Of a stretch of 64,000 bases of DNA, positions 1 to 9,443 are shown piece after piece. Made by a program: the position numbers and the translations under genes. This DNA comes from Hydrotalea sp. GTDB taxonomy: Bacteria > Bacteroidota > Bacteroidia > Chitinophagales > Chitinophagaceae. Numbering within the stretch: position 1 is the stretch's first letter; each line of letters opens with the position of its first letter. Location: positions 81,495 to 145,494 of the forward strand of contig DAHXOT010000032.1 in assembly GCA_027364735.1 (NCBI GenBank), read 5' to 3'. The notes beneath the pieces were generated by a model. It did no database searches. It was not told the DNA's origin and saw nothing but the letters and a program-made list of their open reading frames with translations.

Positions 1-23
1 ATAATATTATTTTAATGTATGGT

Positions 24-785
24 TTAATCTGCTCGTAAATCGTGACCGGTTAATTGAATAAATACATCTTCTAAACTTGCTTTTTTTAATTCTTTTGGTC
101 GCTCAAAGCCCGAAGCCACTAAATTATCAATTAATTTATCTGGGCTTTCAATTGCAATAATTTTTCCGTTATCAATAATTGCAACTCTATCGCATAACAC
201 TTCCGCTTCATCCATATAATGCGTGGTAATAATTACGGTAGTTCCTTGATTTCGAATATCTTTAATTAAATCCCACAAATTTCTTCTTGCCTGTGGGTCG
301 AGACCGGTAGTAGGTTCATCTAAAAAAATAATTTTAGGTTGATTGATTAAAGTTGTAGCAATTGAAAAACGTTGCTTTTGACCGCCACTCATTTCTTTAT
401 ATTTCGATTTGGCTTTATCTCTAAGATTTACTTTGTCTAAAAAAAGGTAAGGATCAATATCTTGGTTATATAATCCTGCAAATAAGTTTAGTAACTCAAT
501 TAAATTTAATCCCGGATAATAGCCACTTGTTTGTAACTGAACACCAATTATTTGCTTAATTTTATTAGGATGTGTATCTAAATTTATTCCATCAACGATT
601 ACTTCTCCTGAAGTTTTAGATCGTAATGTTTCGATGATTTCTAAAGTAGTAGATTTACCGGCACCATTTGGGCCTAATAACCCAAAAATCTCCCCTTCAA
701 ATACATCAAAATTAATTCCTTTAACGGCTTCAAAATCGCCATAGTTTTTAACTAAATTTTTTACTTCAATAATTTTTCTACTCAT
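24..785 (-). CDS. ABC transporter ATP-binding protein (DrrA/ABC-2 type)
   Basis: This is a cytoplasmic ATPase subunit that would energise a membrane permease. At 253 aa it is a complete single nucleotide-binding domain. Walker A (GPNGAGKST) lies near residue 38, the ABC signature (MSGGQKQR) near 133, Walker B (IIFLDEPTTGLD) near 153, and the H-loop (TTHYMDEAE) near 188. The C-terminal SLEDVFIQLTG motif is typical of the multidrug/polysaccharide ABC-2 export group. It is the last visible gene of a minus-strand operon, one base downstream of an exported protein gene that itself follows fbp. The matching permease is not in the window and would be expected just beyond base 1. The substrate cannot be inferred. 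Confidence 0.93.
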   Translation of the reverse strand: MSRKIIEVKNLVKNYGDFEAVKGINFDVFEGEIFGLLGPNGAGKSTTLEIIETLRSKTSGEVIVDGINLDTHPNKIKQIIGVQLQTSGYYPGLNLIELLNLFAGLYNQDIDPYLFLDKVNLRDKAKSKYKEMSGGQKQRFSIATTLINQPKIIFLDEPTTGLDPQARRNLWDLIKDIRNQGTTVIITTHYMDEAEVLCDRVAIIDNGKIIAIESPDKLIDNLVASGFERPKELKKASLEDVFIQLTGHDLRAD

Positions 786-786
786 A

Positions 787-1269
787 TTAAAAATTAAAAG
801 TTAAACCAATACCATTACTGGTGATGCTGGCATTGGCACTAATAGTGTTATGTTTTTGATTAAATAAAAAAACAGCTTTCTGCAATGCCTGATAAGCTTT
901 AGTAATTTCTATTGTACCTGCAATCATAGCAAAAACTCCACCCACTGCTCCTATCCATTTTGAATTGTTTGATACATTATTTCCTAAAAGTGCTACATAA
1001 GTACTTGCAATACCCGCAGAAAAAACAATTTGACCAATTATTTTATTAGTTTGATGCTGATGATATAAATGTATTAATTGAGCATCGCCGGTTCTTAGAA
1101 AAAGTTGTTTAAATTGTTTTGCCCCCATATATATGGTATCGTTATAAAAAATATTATACGGCTTGCCATTAGTAAAATAATTCATTTGCTTGGGGTTTAT
1201 TTTAATTTGTGCGTGCAAACACATTGAACCCATTAGCATGAAAACAATAAATACATATACTCTATTCAT
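787..1269 (-). CDS. Exported or membrane protein of unknown function
   Basis: I do not recognise this 160-aa protein. It begins with a signal peptide (hydrophobic core to about residue 18, ending HAQ). Two hydrophobic stretches at roughly 82-98 and 106-121 look like a transmembrane hairpin with glycine/alanine-rich helices. The C-terminus (NGIGLTFNF) ends in aromatic residues, as many outer-membrane proteins do, but the chain is too short for a typical beta-barrel. The gene is packed between fbp (2 bp upstream) and the ABC ATPase (1 bp downstream), so it is almost certainly co-transcribed with both. A role with the ABC exporter is possible but unproven. Confidence 0.7.
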   Translation of the reverse strand: MNRVYVFIVFMLMGSMCLHAQIKINPKQMNYFTNGKPYNIFYNDTIYMGAKQFKQLFLRTGDAQLIHLYHQHQTNKIIGQIVFSAGIASTYVALLGNNVSNNSKWIGAVGGVFAMIAGTIEITKAYQALQKAVFLFNQKHNTISANASITSNGIGLTFNF

Positions 1270-1271
1270 AA

Positions 1272-2282
1272 TTAAGCATTCAAATAGTTGTCAAGTTCGT
1301 GCATCATTTCGCTGCTACCAATAAATAATGGCGAGCGTTGATGCAAATCGGTTGGTTGAATTTCTAAAATTCTATTTTTACCATCAGTAGCTTTACCTCC
1401 GGCCATTTCAATAATAAATGCAAATGGATTACACTCATACATTAATCGAAGTTTGCCATTTGGTTTATCGGTTGTTGCTGGATACATAAAAATTCCACCT
1501 TTAATTAGGTTTCTATGTACATCGGCAACCATACTTCCAATATATCGTTGCGTGTAAGGCCCTCCGGTATTTTTATCCTTTTTTTGGCAACCATCAATAT
1601 ATTTTCTTACACCTTCGGCGTATTGAAAGAAATTGCCATGATTTACCGAATATATTTTGCCTGAAGGAGGGCATTTAATATCGGGATGACTTAAACAAAA
1701 TTCTCCAATTGCAGGATCTAAGGTAAATCCGTTTACACCTCTTCTGGTTGCGTATACTAACATGGTAGAGGAGCCGTACACAATATAACCTGCAGCAACT
1801 TGTCGTATTCCGGGTTGCAAAAAATCTTGTTTTTCACAAGGCTCTCCTATTTTAGTTATTCGCCTGTATACTCCAAAAATTGTTCCTATAGAAATATTAA
1901 CATCAATATTACCACTGCCATCTAACGGATCGAAAGTAACAACATATTTACTATTATTACTAACATCATCATTAAATACAATAATATCATCTAATTCTTC
2001 ACTGCCAATACCTGCACAACTAATTCCATGCTGCAACACACCCATTAATTGATTATTGGCATATACATCTAATTTTTTTACATCCTCGCCCTGTACATTT
2101 ACCGCTCCTGCATCTCCCAAAATATCTACTAATCCGGCTTTATTAACTTCTACATTAATTCTTTTCGCAGCTAATCCAATATCTCGTAATAAACTACTTA
2201 ACTCGCCGGTTGCGGTAGGAAATTGTCTTAACTGATGAATGGTAAACTCATCGAGCGTTAAAATTTTTCTATTGATAAACAT
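1272..2282 (-). CDS. fbp: Fructose-1,6-bisphosphatase class 1
   Basis: This enzyme hydrolyses fructose 1,6-bisphosphate to fructose 6-phosphate, the committed step of gluconeogenesis, in the cytoplasm. Its 336 aa match the usual class 1 length. The metal and phosphate motif DPLDGSGN is at residues 118-125, preceded by the acidic SEELDD metal site near 94-99. The substrate-binding segment GSMVADVHR lies further on and the MYECNPFAFIIE motif is near the C-terminus. It is the first gene of a three-gene minus-strand operon (exported protein, ABC ATPase). It is divergent from lysC across a 121-bp gap, so both promoters must lie there. The start is an ATG at 2282. Confidence 0.96.
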   Translation of the reverse strand: MFINRKILTLDEFTIHQLRQFPTATGELSSLLRDIGLAAKRINVEVNKAGLVDILGDAGAVNVQGEDVKKLDVYANNQLMGVLQHGISCAGIGSEELDDIIVFNDDVSNNSKYVVTFDPLDGSGNIDVNISIGTIFGVYRRITKIGEPCEKQDFLQPGIRQVAAGYIVYGSSTMLVYATRRGVNGFTLDPAIGEFCLSHPDIKCPPSGKIYSVNHGNFFQYAEGVRKYIDGCQKKDKNTGGPYTQRYIGSMVADVHRNLIKGGIFMYPATTDKPNGKLRLMYECNPFAFIIEMAGGKATDGKNRILEIQPTDLHQRSPLFIGSSEMMHELDNYLNA

Positions 2283-2350
2283 GGAAAAGAATTTTTATAA
2301 AGATAACAATAGAGCGGTTATAGAAATTACGAAATTATAAAAATTAAAAC

Positions 2351-2385
2351 TTTGTTTTTCTACAACATTACCCAACTTATCTTTG
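2351..2385 (+). promoter_or_regulatory. Bacteroidota-type promoter for lysC
   Basis: A TTTG (-33 type) at 2351-2354 is followed after 23 bp by TATCTTTG at 2378-2385, an exact match to the Bacteroidota -7 consensus TAnnTTTG. The spacing is within the 17-23 bp range I recall for Flavobacterium promoters. The lysC ATG lies 18 bp downstream, so the leader would be very short. Confidence 0.6.
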
Positions 2386-2403
2386 CCGCCAATTAAGTGA
2401 AAA

Positions 2404-3660
2404 ATGAAAATTTTTAAATTCGGCGGAGCCAGCGTAAATAGTATTGAAAGAATTAAAAGTATGGCTGCCATTGTAGATCAATATTCGAATGAACAAATAT
2501 TAATTATTGTTTCGGCAATGGGTAAAACAACCAATGCCTTAGAAAAAGTTGTTGAAGCTTTTTATGCCGGAAATAAAGAACAAGCCCTTCAATTATTCGA
2601 TACAATAAAAAAACAACACCTTACTACTTCAAAATATTTGTTGGTAACTACCTTCAATCATTGCATGGCTCAGTTAACTGAATTTTTTACTGAAGTAGAA
2701 TGGCTTTTGCACGATAAACCGGTAAGAGAATTTGATTATTATTATGACCAAATTGTTTCTATTGGCGAACTGTTTAGCACGTCTATCATTAGTCATTATC
2801 TAAATGAAGTTGGCCTTGAGAATAATTGGATAGACGTACGCGATTTGGTAAAAACGGATAATAATTTTAGAGATGCTACGATAGATTTTATAGAAACATC
2901 CGATAAAATTAAAAAAGCCATATCTGTTGATGGCAAAACCAGGTATTTAACTCAAGGCTTTATTGGCTGCACCGATGAAAATGAAAGTACCACATTAGGA
3001 AGAGAAGGTAGCGATTTTACTGCTGCCATATTTGCCAATATTTTAAATGCAGAAAGTGTAACTATATGGAAAGATGTAGAAGGCGTTATGAATGCAGATC
3101 CTAAAGAATTTCCTGATGCACAACTTATTGAAGAATTAAGCTTTAACGAAGTAATAGAAATGGCCTATTATGGTGCTCAGGTAATTCATCCTAAAACTAT
3201 TAAACCACTCCAAAACAAACAAATACCGCTATTGGTAAAATGTTTTTTACAGCCTCATTTGCCAGGAACTATTATACACAATACCAAAAATAAAAACCTG
3301 CCACCGATTATTGTAAACAAACAAAATCAAGTTTTAATTGAATTAGTTAGTCAAGATTTTTCGTTTGTTGGCGAAAAACACATGGCAGAATTGTACCAAA
3401 TACTTGCCCATATTAAAATTAAGCCTAACCTTATTCAAACAGGTGCTATTAATATTCAGATTTGCTTAGACGATAAAGTGGAAAAAATTGATCAACTGGC
3501 TATAGTGGCTTCTACAATTTTTGATACCCATATTGAAAAAGGATTAAAATTATTAAGCATAAGGCATTATACTACCAATAGCATAGAAAACTTATTGAAA
3601 GAAAAAGAAGTTGTACTGGAACAAAAAACGAAATCTACCATTCAGGTGTTGTACAAATAA
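2404..3660 (+). CDS. lysC: Aspartate kinase (monofunctional)
   Basis: The enzyme phosphorylates aspartate to aspartyl-4-phosphate, the first step toward lysine, threonine, methionine and diaminopimelate. It is 418 aa. The N-terminal kinase motif KFGGAS is at residues 5-10 and the TLGREGSDFTAA substrate motif is near residue 198. The segment AYYGAQVIHPKTI, which closes the kinase domain, is near 254. The last 120 or so residues are ACT-like regulatory sequence. No homoserine dehydrogenase domain is fused, unlike thrA-type enzymes. Its TAA stop abuts the stop of the convergent histidine kinase gene with no gap (3660/3661). Feedback control is expected from the family, but the effector cannot be read here. 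Confidence 0.93.
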   Translation: MKIFKFGGASVNSIERIKSMAAIVDQYSNEQILIIVSAMGKTTNALEKVVEAFYAGNKEQALQLFDTIKKQHLTTSKYLLVTTFNHCMAQLTEFFTEVEWLLHDKPVREFDYYYDQIVSIGELFSTSIISHYLNEVGLENNWIDVRDLVKTDNNFRDATIDFIETSDKIKKAISVDGKTRYLTQGFIGCTDENESTTLGREGSDFTAAIFANILNAESVTIWKDVEGVMNADPKEFPDAQLIEELSFNEVIEMAYYGAQVIHPKTIKPLQNKQIPLLVKCFLQPHLPGTIIHNTKNKNLPPIIVNKQNQVLIELVSQDFSFVGEKHMAELYQILAHIKIKPNLIQTGAINIQICLDDKVEKIDQLAIVASTIFDTHIEKGLKLLSIRHYTTNSIENLLKEKEVVLEQKTKSTIQVLYK

Positions 3661-5034
3661 TTAGTTTAATTTAAAATGCACGGTAAATCTATTAATATCG
3701 GGTTTAATAGCCGTGTAATCAAAAGTGCCGGCATGCAATGATACAATACGATGCACTATTGAAAGTCCTAAACCAAAACCTTTTACCGCAACTGCATTGC
3801 TGCCTCTAAAAAAAGGAACTTTTAGTTTTTCTATTTCTGAAGCAGAAAGATGCTGCCCATAATTATCTACCAGTACATGAATATATTTATTACTGGCATC
3901 AATACTTAGCATTACTTTTTTATTAACTGAATATTGCCAAGCATTTTTAATTAAATTAGAAAAAGCCACTTTCAATAAAGCTTCATTTCCATGAAGCATC
4001 AAATCTTTTTCATCATCCGGAATATTAATAAAATCGAGGTCAATTTCAATTCCATTCAACATTCTTCTGGCGCTTCCAATAGTTTCCATTAATAATTCAT
4101 CTATTCTAACCAACGGCCATTGATTGGTAACATTAATTCTCTCGTATTGCGATAATAATAATAAAGAATTGGTTAAATCAATCATCGCAATTTGATCCTC
4201 ACGCAAGGAAGATAATAAGGTACGATATTCATTCTCGGAAAGATTTTTACCTAATGCCAATTCGGTTTGAGAAAGCATAGTAGCCAATGGTGTTCTTAAT
4301 TCATGCGAGGCATGATGAACAAAATTTTTTTGCGATTCGAAAGATTGATTTAACCGTTCAAGCATTGCATTAAAACTTTTGGCAATTTGGTGTAATTCAT
4401 CCCGATGTTTTCCTTCATTCAATCGGTCGGTTAAATTCAATTCGGTAGTTTTTTGCATTTGTGCACTTAAGCTCATTAAAGGCCGAAATAAAGATTGTAC
4501 AAACAAATACGAAACAAATGCCGTTAATAGTATTCCCAATAACAGTATCCAAAGTAAAAACCACTGTAAAAAATGTTGCCTTTGCAATCCATTTTTATCA
4601 ATTGCAGAAACAATAAAAAAATATTTATCTCCAGCATTAATAGCTATGCCATTTCTTTTGCCATCAATAAATCTATACTCTTGGTTTGATAAAGTAATAG
4701 CCTTATCGAATACCGAATAGTAAACATTTAAGTTAATGGAAGATGGTTCTGCATATAATATGTTTTTGGAAGAATCGAATAAAATCAGTTCTTCTTCGTA
4801 ATAAGAGTTTCGATGAATATTTAGTTGCTGTAATAATAGTTTCGATGAATCGGGTTTTATATTATTGATAGCATTATACTGATCGTACAACAAAATACCT
4901 TCATCACGTAATCTTCTATAAAAATCGGTAGTTCTATATCGAACATAAAAAATATAAATACCTGAAGAAATAATCAGTAATAATACAGAAACAAAAATGG
5001 TAAAAGTTGTTGTAAACTTAAGCTTCAAGCTCAT
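3661..5034 (-). CDS. Sensor histidine kinase (HAMP, HisKA, HATPase)
   Basis: This membrane kinase of 457 aa pairs with the OmpR-family regulator encoded 5 bp upstream. Transmembrane helix 1 spans about residues 10-30 and helix 2 about 156-179, bracketing a periplasmic sensor domain of some 125 residues. A HAMP linker follows (about 180-232). The phospho-acceptor motif HHASHELRTP places the active histidine at 244. The ATPase N box (NLIKNAWQY) and G box (GFGLGLSIV) are intact. The layout matches CusS/ArlS-type kinases, but the ligand is unknown. Its stop codon directly abuts that of lysC. Confidence 0.93.
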   Translation of the reverse strand: MSLKLKFTTTFTIFVSVLLLIISSGIYIFYVRYRTTDFYRRLRDEGILLYDQYNAINNIKPDSSKLLLQQLNIHRNSYYEEELILFDSSKNILYAEPSSINLNVYYSVFDKAITLSNQEYRFIDGKRNGIAINAGDKYFFIVSAIDKNGLQRQHFLQWFLLWILLLGILLTAFVSYLFVQSLFRPLMSLSAQMQKTTELNLTDRLNEGKHRDELHQIAKSFNAMLERLNQSFESQKNFVHHASHELRTPLATMLSQTELALGKNLSENEYRTLLSSLREDQIAMIDLTNSLLLLSQYERINVTNQWPLVRIDELLMETIGSARRMLNGIEIDLDFINIPDDEKDLMLHGNEALLKVAFSNLIKNAWQYSVNKKVMLSIDASNKYIHVLVDNYGQHLSASEIEKLKVPFFRGSNAVAVKGFGLGLSIVHRIVSLHAGTFDYTAIKPDINRFTVHFKLN

Positions 5035-5039
5035 AAAAA

Positions 5040-5723
5040 TTATTTAATAAAATAACCAAAGCCCGGCTTTGTTTGAATGAGTTTTTCTTCGAATGGTTTA
5101 TCTATTTTATTTCGCAGAAAACTAATATAAACCTCTATTGTATTGGTGCCGGTATCGAAACTTAAATCCCATACTTTTTCTAATATTTCTTGTTTGGAAA
5201 TTACTTTTCCTCTGTTTTGAGATAGCAAAACCAACAATGCAAATTCCTTAGCCGTAAGTGGAATTTCGGTACCGGATCGACTAACGGTTTTGGTTAAGAA
5301 ATCTATATGTAAATCTTCTACATCTAAAAAAGCAAGTTGAGGTTCCGGAGTGTCTGTTCTTTTAATAGAAACTTTTATGCGTGCAAATAATTCATCAAAA
5401 TGAAAAGGCTTAACAATATAATCATCTGCTCCTAAATTAAAAGCATCCATTTTGTCTTGTATTTCGCCCAAAGCGGTTAGCATAATAATGGGAACAGTTT
5501 TATTGCTTAATCTAAACTCTTTGCATAAGGCTAATCCATTTTTGTAGGGCAAATTAATATCGAGTAATATTAATGAATATTGGTTTTGCCTAAATAATTT
5601 TTCTGCAACCTGACCATCATAAGCTACATCGGTTGGAAAACCACGCCGTGTAAGTTCTTCTTGAATTACCTGACTAAGTTTTGGCTCATCTTCTGCCAAA
5701 AGTATCCTGTAATTTTTTTCCAT
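5040..5723 (-). CDS. OmpR/PhoB-family response regulator
   Basis: This 227-aa DNA-binding regulator is the partner of the downstream kinase. The receiver domain spans residues 5-118, with the acidic pocket EDE at 11-13, the phospho-acceptor Asp55 (LLDINLP) and the conserved Lys in IVKPF. The C-terminal winged helix (about 130-227) contains LTAKEFALL and ends GFGYFIK, typical of the OmpR class. A strong hairpin terminator separates it from the upstream head-GIN gene, so the regulator/kinase pair probably forms its own operon. Target genes are not evident. Confidence 0.94.
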   Translation of the reverse strand: MEKNYRILLAEDEPKLSQVIQEELTRRGFPTDVAYDGQVAEKLFRQNQYSLILLDINLPYKNGLALCKEFRLSNKTVPIIMLTALGEIQDKMDAFNLGADDYIVKPFHFDELFARIKVSIKRTDTPEPQLAFLDVEDLHIDFLTKTVSRSGTEIPLTAKEFALLVLLSQNRGKVISKQEILEKVWDLSFDTGTNTIEVYISFLRNKIDKPFEEKLIQTKPGFGYFIK

Positions 5724-5741
5724 TATTTTGGTTTTAAATTT

Positions 5742-5786
5742 TAAAAAGCTGAATAACTACTTTGGTAAAGTAATAATTATTCAGCT
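5742..5786 (-). terminator. Nested hairpin terminator after the head-GIN gene
   Basis: A perfect 10-bp inverted repeat (AGCTGAATAA at 5747-5756, TTATTCAGCT at 5777-5786) encloses a second 6-bp stem (TACTTT/AAAGTA) with a 3-nt loop. On the minus strand the outer stem is followed by a T-rich tail. It sits between the head-GIN gene and the response regulator and should separate their transcripts. Confidence 0.7.
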
Positions 5787-5846
5787 AATATAAACAAGAC
5801 AGGATTATACTGTTTATTACAGTTAATAAACGCCAAGTAACCCATT

Positions 5847-6569
5847 TTATTGCAATTGCTTTATTGTTCCACTTCCTGCTATGTGTTGTTCAACTGTTGC
5901 TTTTCCTTTATAATACACATCGCCGCTTCCCGCAATATGTACATCTAATTTATTATCGGCAAATACGCGTACATTTCCACTTCCTGCAATATGCACAGAT
6001 GCATTTTCCGATTTTAAGTTTTCTCCTTTAAAATCTCCATGTCCTGCAATTTTTATTACCAAGTCTTTTGTTTCTCCACTAAGGTTTATATTTCCACTTC
6101 CTGCAATTTCTGCCAAAATTTTTGGAGCATCTAATAATAAAGTTGCATCGCCACTTCCAGCAATTTTTAATTCAATAGCAGAGCTGGTACTAAATTTATC
6201 ATTAGAAAAAATATTACCGCTTCCTGCCAACGTAACCGATTCAAGCTGGTTGGTAGTAACAATTACTTTTATTTTATTCGAAGGTATAAGATTGCAATGT
6301 TTTTTAGATCGAATGACCAACCAATCGTTTTCATTACGAGTAACTAAATAAGGCAAAATATTTTCATCAGTTTCTATGGTAACAGATGGCGTAGTACCAT
6401 TTACTAATTCAACATCAAAACTTCCTGCTAATTTTATTTTATCGGCAAAAGCAATAGTTCTTTTTTCGGAAGCAATAGTTCCATCTCCTTTTATTCTTCT
6501 GCCCAGAATTAATTCGCAAGAAGAAAAAAATAAAGAAATAAACAGTAAAATAAGTGTTAGTTGTTTCAT
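5847..6569 (-). CDS. Head-GIN domain (DUF2807) lipoprotein
   Basis: This 240-aa predicted envelope lipoprotein has a signal peptide ending in the lipobox LFFSSC, with Cys18 as the lipidation site. The body is a putative auto-transporter adhesin head-GIN domain. It is built from eight repeats of an (I/L)AG(S/H)(G/F)-type motif, usually IAGSGD or IAGSGN, spaced about 18-25 residues apart, which predicts a right-handed beta-solenoid. Such proteins are very common in Bacteroidota, but their biochemical role is unsettled. It is divergent from guaA across about 100 bp. The start is an ATG at 6569 directly before the lysine-containing n-region. Confidence 0.88.
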   Translation of the reverse strand: MKQLTLILLFISLFFSSCELILGRRIKGDGTIASEKRTIAFADKIKLAGSFDVELVNGTTPSVTIETDENILPYLVTRNENDWLVIRSKKHCNLIPSNKIKVIVTTNQLESVTLAGSGNIFSNDKFSTSSAIELKIAGSGDATLLLDAPKILAEIAGSGNINLSGETKDLVIKIAGHGDFKGENLKSENASVHIAGSGNVRVFADNKLDVHIAGSGDVYYKGKATVEQHIAGSGTIKQLQ

Positions 6570-6661
6570 GCTAAGAATTATATCACCAAGTTAGATAAAA
6601 AAAGTTATAAAATTTAAACCCTTCTTAGTTACATGCAACCACTAATCAAACTAAATTAATT

Positions 6662-6669
6662 TATCTTCG
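6662..6669 (+). promoter_or_regulatory. Putative -7 element of guaA
   Basis: TATCTTCG resembles TAnnTTTG with one mismatch. It lies 4 bp before the guaA ATG, which would make the transcript nearly leaderless. No convincing -33 TTG is seen at the proper distance. Confidence 0.4.
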
Positions 6670-6673
6670 CCGC

Positions 6674-8218
6674 ATGACCGAAAAAATACTCATCCTCGAT
6701 TTTGGAAGCCAATACACTCAATTAATTGCACGTGCTGTTAGAGAAGCGAATGTATATTGTGAAATTATTCCGTACCACAAAAAAATATCTTTCCCGAACG
6801 ATACCGTTAAAGGGATTATTTTAAGTGGCTCTCCTTTTAGTGTAAACGATGAAAATGCTCCAATTGTAGATGTTCTTTCTTTCATACAATTTGTTCCGGT
6901 TTTAGGCATTTGCTATGGAGCACAATTAACTGCAAAAATTTTTGGCGGAAAAGTTGATAAAAGTAATAAAAGAGAATATGGACGAGCAATAATGATACAA
7001 CAAAAAGACGATTTATTATTACAAAATATAAGTAATGCTACACAGGTTTGGATGAGCCACAGCGATTCTATTGCTTCATTACCAGAAGGTTTTGATATAT
7101 TGGCAATTACCGAAAGTATTCCCATAGCTGCATTTAAACAAAAATCAAATAACGGAAATGCCAAGGATTTATACGGCTTACAATTTCATCCGGAAGTATA
7201 TCATTCTACCGAAGGAAAAAAAATTATCCATAATTTTCTAACGAATATTTGTTCATGTAAACAAGATTGGACACCGGCTAATTTTATTCAGGAAACAGTT
7301 GAACACCTAAAACAATTAATTGGCAATAAAAAGGTAATTATGGCATTAAGCGGTGGCGTAGATAGTACTGTTGCCGCAACACTTATTAGCAAAGCAATTG
7401 GCAAAAATCTTTATGGCATTTTTGTAGATAACGGAGTACTTAGAAAAGATGAATTTGAGCAGGTGATTGAAAACTACAAACAACTCGACTTAAATGTAAA
7501 AGGCATTAATGCTAAAGAACATTTTTACACAAAATTGGCAGGCAAAACAGATCCTGAAGAAAAAAGAAAAATTATAGGTAAAACATTTATCGAAATATTT
7601 GATACCGAAGCTCATAAAATAGAAGGCATTGAAATGTTAGGTCAAGGTACTATTTACCCCGATGTAATTGAAAGTATTAGTGTTCATGGGCCTTCTCAAA
7701 CAATTAAATCGCATCATAATGTGGGAGGATTACCCGATACAATGAAATTAGATTTGGTTGAGCCTTTACGATTTTTATTTAAAGATGAAGTAAGAAAGGT
7801 TGGTGCAGAATTGGGCATTCCGCATGAGTTACTATCTCGGCATCCTTTTCCCGGACCAGGTTTAGCTATTAGAATTTTAGGAGAAGTTACCGAAGAAAAA
7901 GTAAAACTATTGCAAGAAGCAGATGCTATTTATATCAATGCATTAAAACAATATGATTTATATAACAAAGTTTGGCAAGCCGGAACCATTTTATTGCCGG
8001 TAAAAAGTGTAGGAGTTATGGGCGATGAAAGAACCTACGAGTTTACAATAGCTTTACGTGCTGTAACCAGCGTTGATGGAATGACTGCAGATTGGGCTCA
8101 TTTACCTTTCGACTTTTTAGCTGCTATTTCTAATGAAATTATTAATAATGTTCGCGGAATTAATAGAGTAGTATACGATATAAGCAGTAAGCCTCCGGCA
8201 ACTATTGAATGGGAATAA
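6674..8218 (+). CDS. guaA: GMP synthase (glutamine-hydrolysing)
   Basis: It converts XMP to GMP using ATP and glutamine-derived ammonia in the cytoplasm. The protein has 514 aa, full length for the two-domain enzyme. The N-terminal class I glutamine amidotransferase carries the triad Cys80 (GICYGAQ), His172 and Glu174 (QFHPEV). The ATP pyrophosphatase P-loop SGGVDST is at 226-232. The dimerisation domain includes the [11 protein letters not shown] motif and the C-terminus ends PPATIEWE, both diagnostic of GuaA. The ATG at 6674 follows a candidate -7 element very closely. The next gene on the same strand starts 29 bp after its stop and may be co-transcribed. Confidence 0.97.
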   Translation: MTEKILILDFGSQYTQLIARAVREANVYCEIIPYHKKISFPNDTVKGIILSGSPFSVNDENAPIVDVLSFIQFVPVLGICYGAQLTAKIFGGKVDKSNKREYGRAIMIQQKDDLLLQNISNATQVWMSHSDSIASLPEGFDILAITESIPIAAFKQKSNNGNAKDLYGLQFHPEVYHSTEGKKIIHNFLTNICSCKQDWTPANFIQETVEHLKQLIGNKKVIMALSGGVDSTVAATLISKAIGKNLYGIFVDNGVLRKDEFEQVIENYKQLDLNVKGINAKEHFYTKLAGKTDPEEKRKIIGKTFIEIFDTEAHKIEGIEMLGQGTIYPDVIESISVHGPSQTIKSHHNVGGLPDTMKLDLVEPLRFLFKDEVRKVGAELGIPHELLSRHPFPGPGLAIRILGEVTEEKVKLLQEADAIYINALKQYDLYNKVWQAGTILLPVKSVGVMGDERTYEFTIALRAVTSVDGMTADWAHLPFDFLAAISNEIINNVRGINRVVYDISSKPPATIEWE

Positions 8219-8247
8219 TACTATCCATTAACTTATACATTTCTTTA

Positions 8248-9438
8248 ATGAAACCTACACATTATTCTGCTGGCATTTTTACGCTTTCATTACTTTGTTT
8301 ATTATCATCAACTAAAGTATGCTCTCAGCAGCATCAATTAAAGGTTGCTGTATTTGCACCTATTTATATAGATTCTGCATTTTTGGGAAATAATTTTAAA
8401 TTTACTAATGCTGCCACACTTCCTAAAAATATATTGCCCGGTTTAGATTTTTATAATGGTATTACACTTGCCATAGATTCGTTACAGGCAGAACATATTC
8501 AAGCCGAAGTTTTATTTTACGATACCAAAGATGATGCACAACCCATAAGCAATATTCTTAAAAAAAGTGAGATGAATGATGTATCTCTTATCATTGCATC
8601 ATTCACCAATAATAAAGAAATGAAGCCTTTGGCCGATTTCGCTGCTACTAAAAAAATACCACTTATTTCTGCCACTTTCCCTAATGATGGAGGCATCATT
8701 AATAATCCTTATTTTATCATTCTTAATTCAACCTTAAAAACGCATTGCGAAAGTTTGTATAAATATTTGCAACGATATTATGCTACCGAAAATATAGTAT
8801 TACTGAAACGAAAAGGATTGATTGAAGATTTTATACAAGCTGTTTTTATACAATCAGGTAAAACAACGCCCGGTATTCCGCTTAAAATTAAATCCGTACA
8901 ATTGAATGATACATTTACCGCTCAAGAATTATTAAATAATTTAGATAGCAATAGAAAAAATGTACTTATTTGTGCCACTATGAATGAAGCCTTTGCTGTA
9001 AATACAGTAAAAACTTTAAGTACTGCTTCTTTGCATTATACAGCTACTGTTATTGGAATGCCTAATTGGGAAAATATAAAAGAATTAGATAACACCAGTT
9101 GTAAAGATGTTGATATTATTTACTCAACTCCTTATTTATTTTCAAAGGCAGATAAAGAAGTAAATAAATTTATTGCTACTTATAATGCTACGTTCTCGGC
9201 CAATCCCAGCGAATGGGCATTTAAAGGTTTCGAAGCAATGTATCATTTTACCAAAATAGTTTTAGACTACGGAGAATTATCTACCCATTTCTTATCCGAA
9301 AAAAAATATAAACTATTTAATGAGTTTTCTATTCAGCCGGTATATAATAAATATAACAAGCTGTCAATAAATTATTTCGAGAACAAAAAACTATATTTTA
9401 TTAAAAAAATTAGCGGTAAAATTAAATTAATTAATTAA
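8248..9438 (+). CDS. Periplasmic-binding-fold (type 1) receptor-like protein
   Basis: This is a predicted periplasmic protein of 396 aa. The ATG at 8248 is preferred over the upstream 8209 candidate because it is followed by a signal peptide ending near KVCSQQ. The rest resembles the leucine-binding/ligand-receptor family: an N-terminal lobe opening LKVAVFAPIYIDSAF, then a segment around VSLIIASFTNNKEMKPLADF typical of Rossmann-like lobes. A second lobe with WAFKGFEAMYHF follows near the end. No transporter genes lie nearby, so it may be a stand-alone sensor or binding protein. The ligand is unknown. It converges on an IscA-type gene with a 5-bp gap. Confidence 0.7.
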   Translation: MKPTHYSAGIFTLSLLCLLSSTKVCSQQHQLKVAVFAPIYIDSAFLGNNFKFTNAATLPKNILPGLDFYNGITLAIDSLQAEHIQAEVLFYDTKDDAQPISNILKKSEMNDVSLIIASFTNNKEMKPLADFAATKKIPLISATFPNDGGIINNPYFIILNSTLKTHCESLYKYLQRYYATENIVLLKRKGLIEDFIQAVFIQSGKTTPGIPLKIKSVQLNDTFTAQELLNNLDSNRKNVLICATMNEAFAVNTVKTLSTASLHYTATVIGMPNWENIKELDNTSCKDVDIIYSTPYLFSKADKEVNKFIATYNATFSANPSEWAFKGFEAMYHFTKIVLDYGELSTHFLSEKKYKLFNEFSIQPVYNKYNKLSINYFENKKLYFIKKISGKIKLIN

Positions 9439-9443
9439 TTGCA

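Noticed and set aside
4379-4720. 113-codon open frame opposite the histidine kinase gene
   Set aside because: It is antisense to a well-supported kinase, has no recognisable domain, and its cysteine-rich translation is what reverse-reading AT-rich coding sequence gives.
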